Source: DASSSY01 sp035708205
Lineage (GTDB): Bacteria > Bacteroidota > Bacteroidia > Chitinophagales > Chitinophagaceae
Reading direction: 5' to 3'
DNA length: 64,000 bases
Assembly: GCA_035708205.1 (NCBI GenBank)
Contig: DASSSY010000006.1
Span: 372,001 to 436,000 of the forward strand
Shown here: one piece after another, positions 62,768-64,000 of the stretch
Layout of the letters: each line of letters starts with the position of its first letter
Numbering within the stretch: the first letter of the stretch is position 1
Notes under the pieces: generated by a model
The model's database searches: none
The model's input: only the letters and a program-made list of their open reading frames with translations
Told to the model about the DNA's origin: nothing
Made by a program: the position numbers and the translations under genes

Positions 62768-63772
62768 TCAAAATTCATGTGTACTCCTCATGCCCAAAAG
62801 CCGGCCCGACCGTGCCCATCTTGCAGCCTCCCTTCGTAAGGCCTGGCGATTAATATCATAAAGATAAGGGCTGTCCAGGGAGCTGATCTCGGGTTTGCCG
62901 GCATTGGCCCAGGCGGTATACCACAGGCTGGCCGTCGTGAGAATAGCCCGGCGCATTTAGCTTGGGATCATCCCTGCCAGGTTCTTATTGAAAGCCTGGC
63001 AGAAGGCTTTACTGAAATATGGTTTGTCATACCTGTTTTTACGGGCGTGGCCATACTTGTCATACAGGATCACCTGCCGTGACGGCATGGTTTCCAATAC
63101 TTTTTGTTCGGCTTTTAATAGTTCCGCCAGAAGGCTGTGACTTTGTTTAACGATTTGCCAGGCTGTGACTTGAACATTATCGCAATATTTTGCGGTGGTG
63201 GTATGAAGATTATAGCCGTCGCCATACAATTCCGGTAATTGAGATTCAAATAGGACATGGAGCCCTTTCCGCCCGCTTAGCTGCCCGTCATAATTCCGAG
63301 TGGTATGCAAGGGCTGGTAACCGTCGCCAACATAATGCGCCAGATCTGCTGAAAGGAGAAGTATCGCGGCCTTGTTCCGGGTTTTAAAAGCGTGAGTCAG
63401 CTTTTTCATGACTAGCTGTATATACCAGGGCAGAATGCCGTTTGGATACAATTTCTTTTTACCGTATTGATTTACCGCATTGCTCCATTCCGTCGGGATA
63501 TCCCCAAAGTTATGGGCTCCATAAGCTTCTGTGTCAAAGTAATGCCTGGGGAATTCGGTTTTCAGGTCCAGTACATATTTTCGTAAATCCGGAACGGAAG
63601 CCTGCATCGTCAGGAAATCATTATGATTAAAATAAAAGCTGCGCATCGGTTCTGGCAGCGCGAATATGGCAGCGCGATTGATATGCTGATGTGCCCAAGC
63701 ACCCCAGGCGTTTGACCGGCAGGGATTCAGGGTAAAGATGAAGTAAAGTAAAGCAGTGAAAACGGTTTTCAT
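62768..63772 (-). pseudogene. S1/P1-type nuclease (zinc-dependent phospholipase C fold), split by an in-frame stop
   Basis: The first 271 codons (63772-62957) read as an S1/P1-family protein with a signal peptide (about 1-22, ending NAWG) and the zinc-site motifs HQHINRAA, DLAHYVGDGYQPLH and HVLFE. A TAA at 62957-62959 then interrupts. The next codon is ATG 62954-62956 in the same frame, and the text continues for 62 codons, RRAILTTASLWYTAWANAG..., to TGA 62768-62770. This tail is a typical end for this family. So one base change has split a 334-codon gene. The main domain might still be stable, and the downstream part could be made by restart at the ATG. Confidence 0.85.
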
Positions 63773-63836
63773 GATTATGGCTTATGTAAACATAAAGGTA
63801 TAGATCATTATGTGGTAAAACCGATTGAGCATAAAA

Positions 63837-63859
63837 AAGTCCGTCAAAAAGACGGACTT
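63837..63859 (-). terminator. Intrinsic terminator of the cold-shock gene
   Basis: Arms 63837-63845 (AAGTCCGTC) and 63851-63859 pair perfectly over a 5-base loop, and on the minus strand the stem runs into a T-tract. It is 44 bases after the cold-shock stop. Confidence 0.9.
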
Positions 63860-63902
63860 AAAAAGGTAATCAAGATTACTAATTAAATATTAACCGGAAC
63901 GA

Positions 63903-64000
63903 TTATCGTAGTACAGTTACATTAACGGCATTCATACCTTTACGACCTTGGGTTGTTTCGAAGGAAACACGGTCGTTTTCTTTGATTTCATCCACTAAAC
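63903..64000 (-). CDS. Cold-shock domain protein, C-terminal end (5' end outside window)
   Basis: The minus-strand frame is open at the window edge and reads LVDEIKENDRVSFETTQGRKGMNAVNVTVLR before TAA. This is the end of the CspA-type OB fold, whose RNA-binding RNP motifs lie further upstream, outside the window. Such proteins melt RNA secondary structure. A terminator follows. Confidence 0.93.
   Translation of the reverse strand, partial: LVDEIKENDRVSFETTQGRKGMNAVNVTVLR

Noticed and set aside
1..64000. tRNA, rRNA, insertion sequence or prophage genes
   Set aside because: I found no cloverleaf, rRNA-like stretch, transposase, integrase or attachment repeat.

Overview
The window looks like chromosomal DNA of a Bacteroidota bacterium, most likely of the Chitinophagaceae/Chitinophagales. 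The reasons are type IX secretion (T9SS) components and several secreted proteins with T9SS-type C-terminal sorting domains, LytS/LytTR signalling, imelysin/di-heme oxidoreductase genes, an L-threonine dehydrogenase of the Flavobacteria type, and many promoters fitting the Bacteroidota -7 box TAnnTTTG. Shine-Dalgarno sequences are mostly absent. I see no rRNA, tRNA, CRISPR array, insertion sequence or prophage. The assignment rests on gene content; no database search was possible.

Layout. 1-9131: the tail of a methyltransferase, then a minus-strand operon of a PorV/PorQ-family barrel, a very large C25 peptidase of the PorU2 type and a secreted PIG-L deacetylase. 9356-12778: tyrS, the bifunctional NAD(P)HX repair enzyme and an NlpC/P60 lipoprotein. 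12892-18065: two glycosyltransferases, a decayed minus-strand gene, an MgtE magnesium transporter and an AT-rich FkbM methyltransferase. 18152-21309: a Crp/Fnr regulator, pirin, a small cytochrome c lipoprotein, folA and a shortened methyltransferase relative. 21391-25713: a porin, Rieske, imelysin and di-heme oxidoreductase operon that probably handles iron. 25819-29221: enolase, then an ECF sigma factor with a membrane protease that carries an anti-sigma-like head, facing a tiny lipoprotein gene across mirrored GTAACCCAA boxes. 29297-33068: recJ, a conserved secreted protein and mutY. 33065-35828: LiaF-like membrane protein, LytS-type kinase and LytTR regulator. 36265-39126: plsX, rpmF, yceD and a DUF58 protein. 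39295-43276: a lone ketosynthase-like protein without the active cysteine, an XRE regulator and a large T9SS cargo protein. 43692-47261: carA, threonine dehydrogenase and a cupredoxin fused to a sorting domain. 47329-51297: a 763-residue GAF-like protein, a DoxX/HxlR pair and a VOC protein. 51378-54057: an MNT-HEPN-like protein, an unrecognised helical partner and a divergent XRE regulator with a palindromic operator candidate. 54122-64000: a methyltransferase, an SRPBCC protein, a T9SS cargo protein, a frameshifted gene, a metallo-beta-lactamase-fold hydrolase, a 1257-residue TPR/DUF3857/transglutaminase protein, an S1/P1-type nuclease broken by an in-frame stop, and the end of a cold-shock protein gene.

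Most of the window is ordinary core chromosome. The parts most worth following are the HEPN/helical/XRE module, the sigma factor-protease-lipoprotein unit with its symmetric promoter region, the PorU2 operon, and several broken genes (14877-15240, 56930-57436, 62768-63772). Where a clear -7 box lies inside or against the longest reading frame, I moved the start codon downstream (pirin, mutY and the 763-residue protein).
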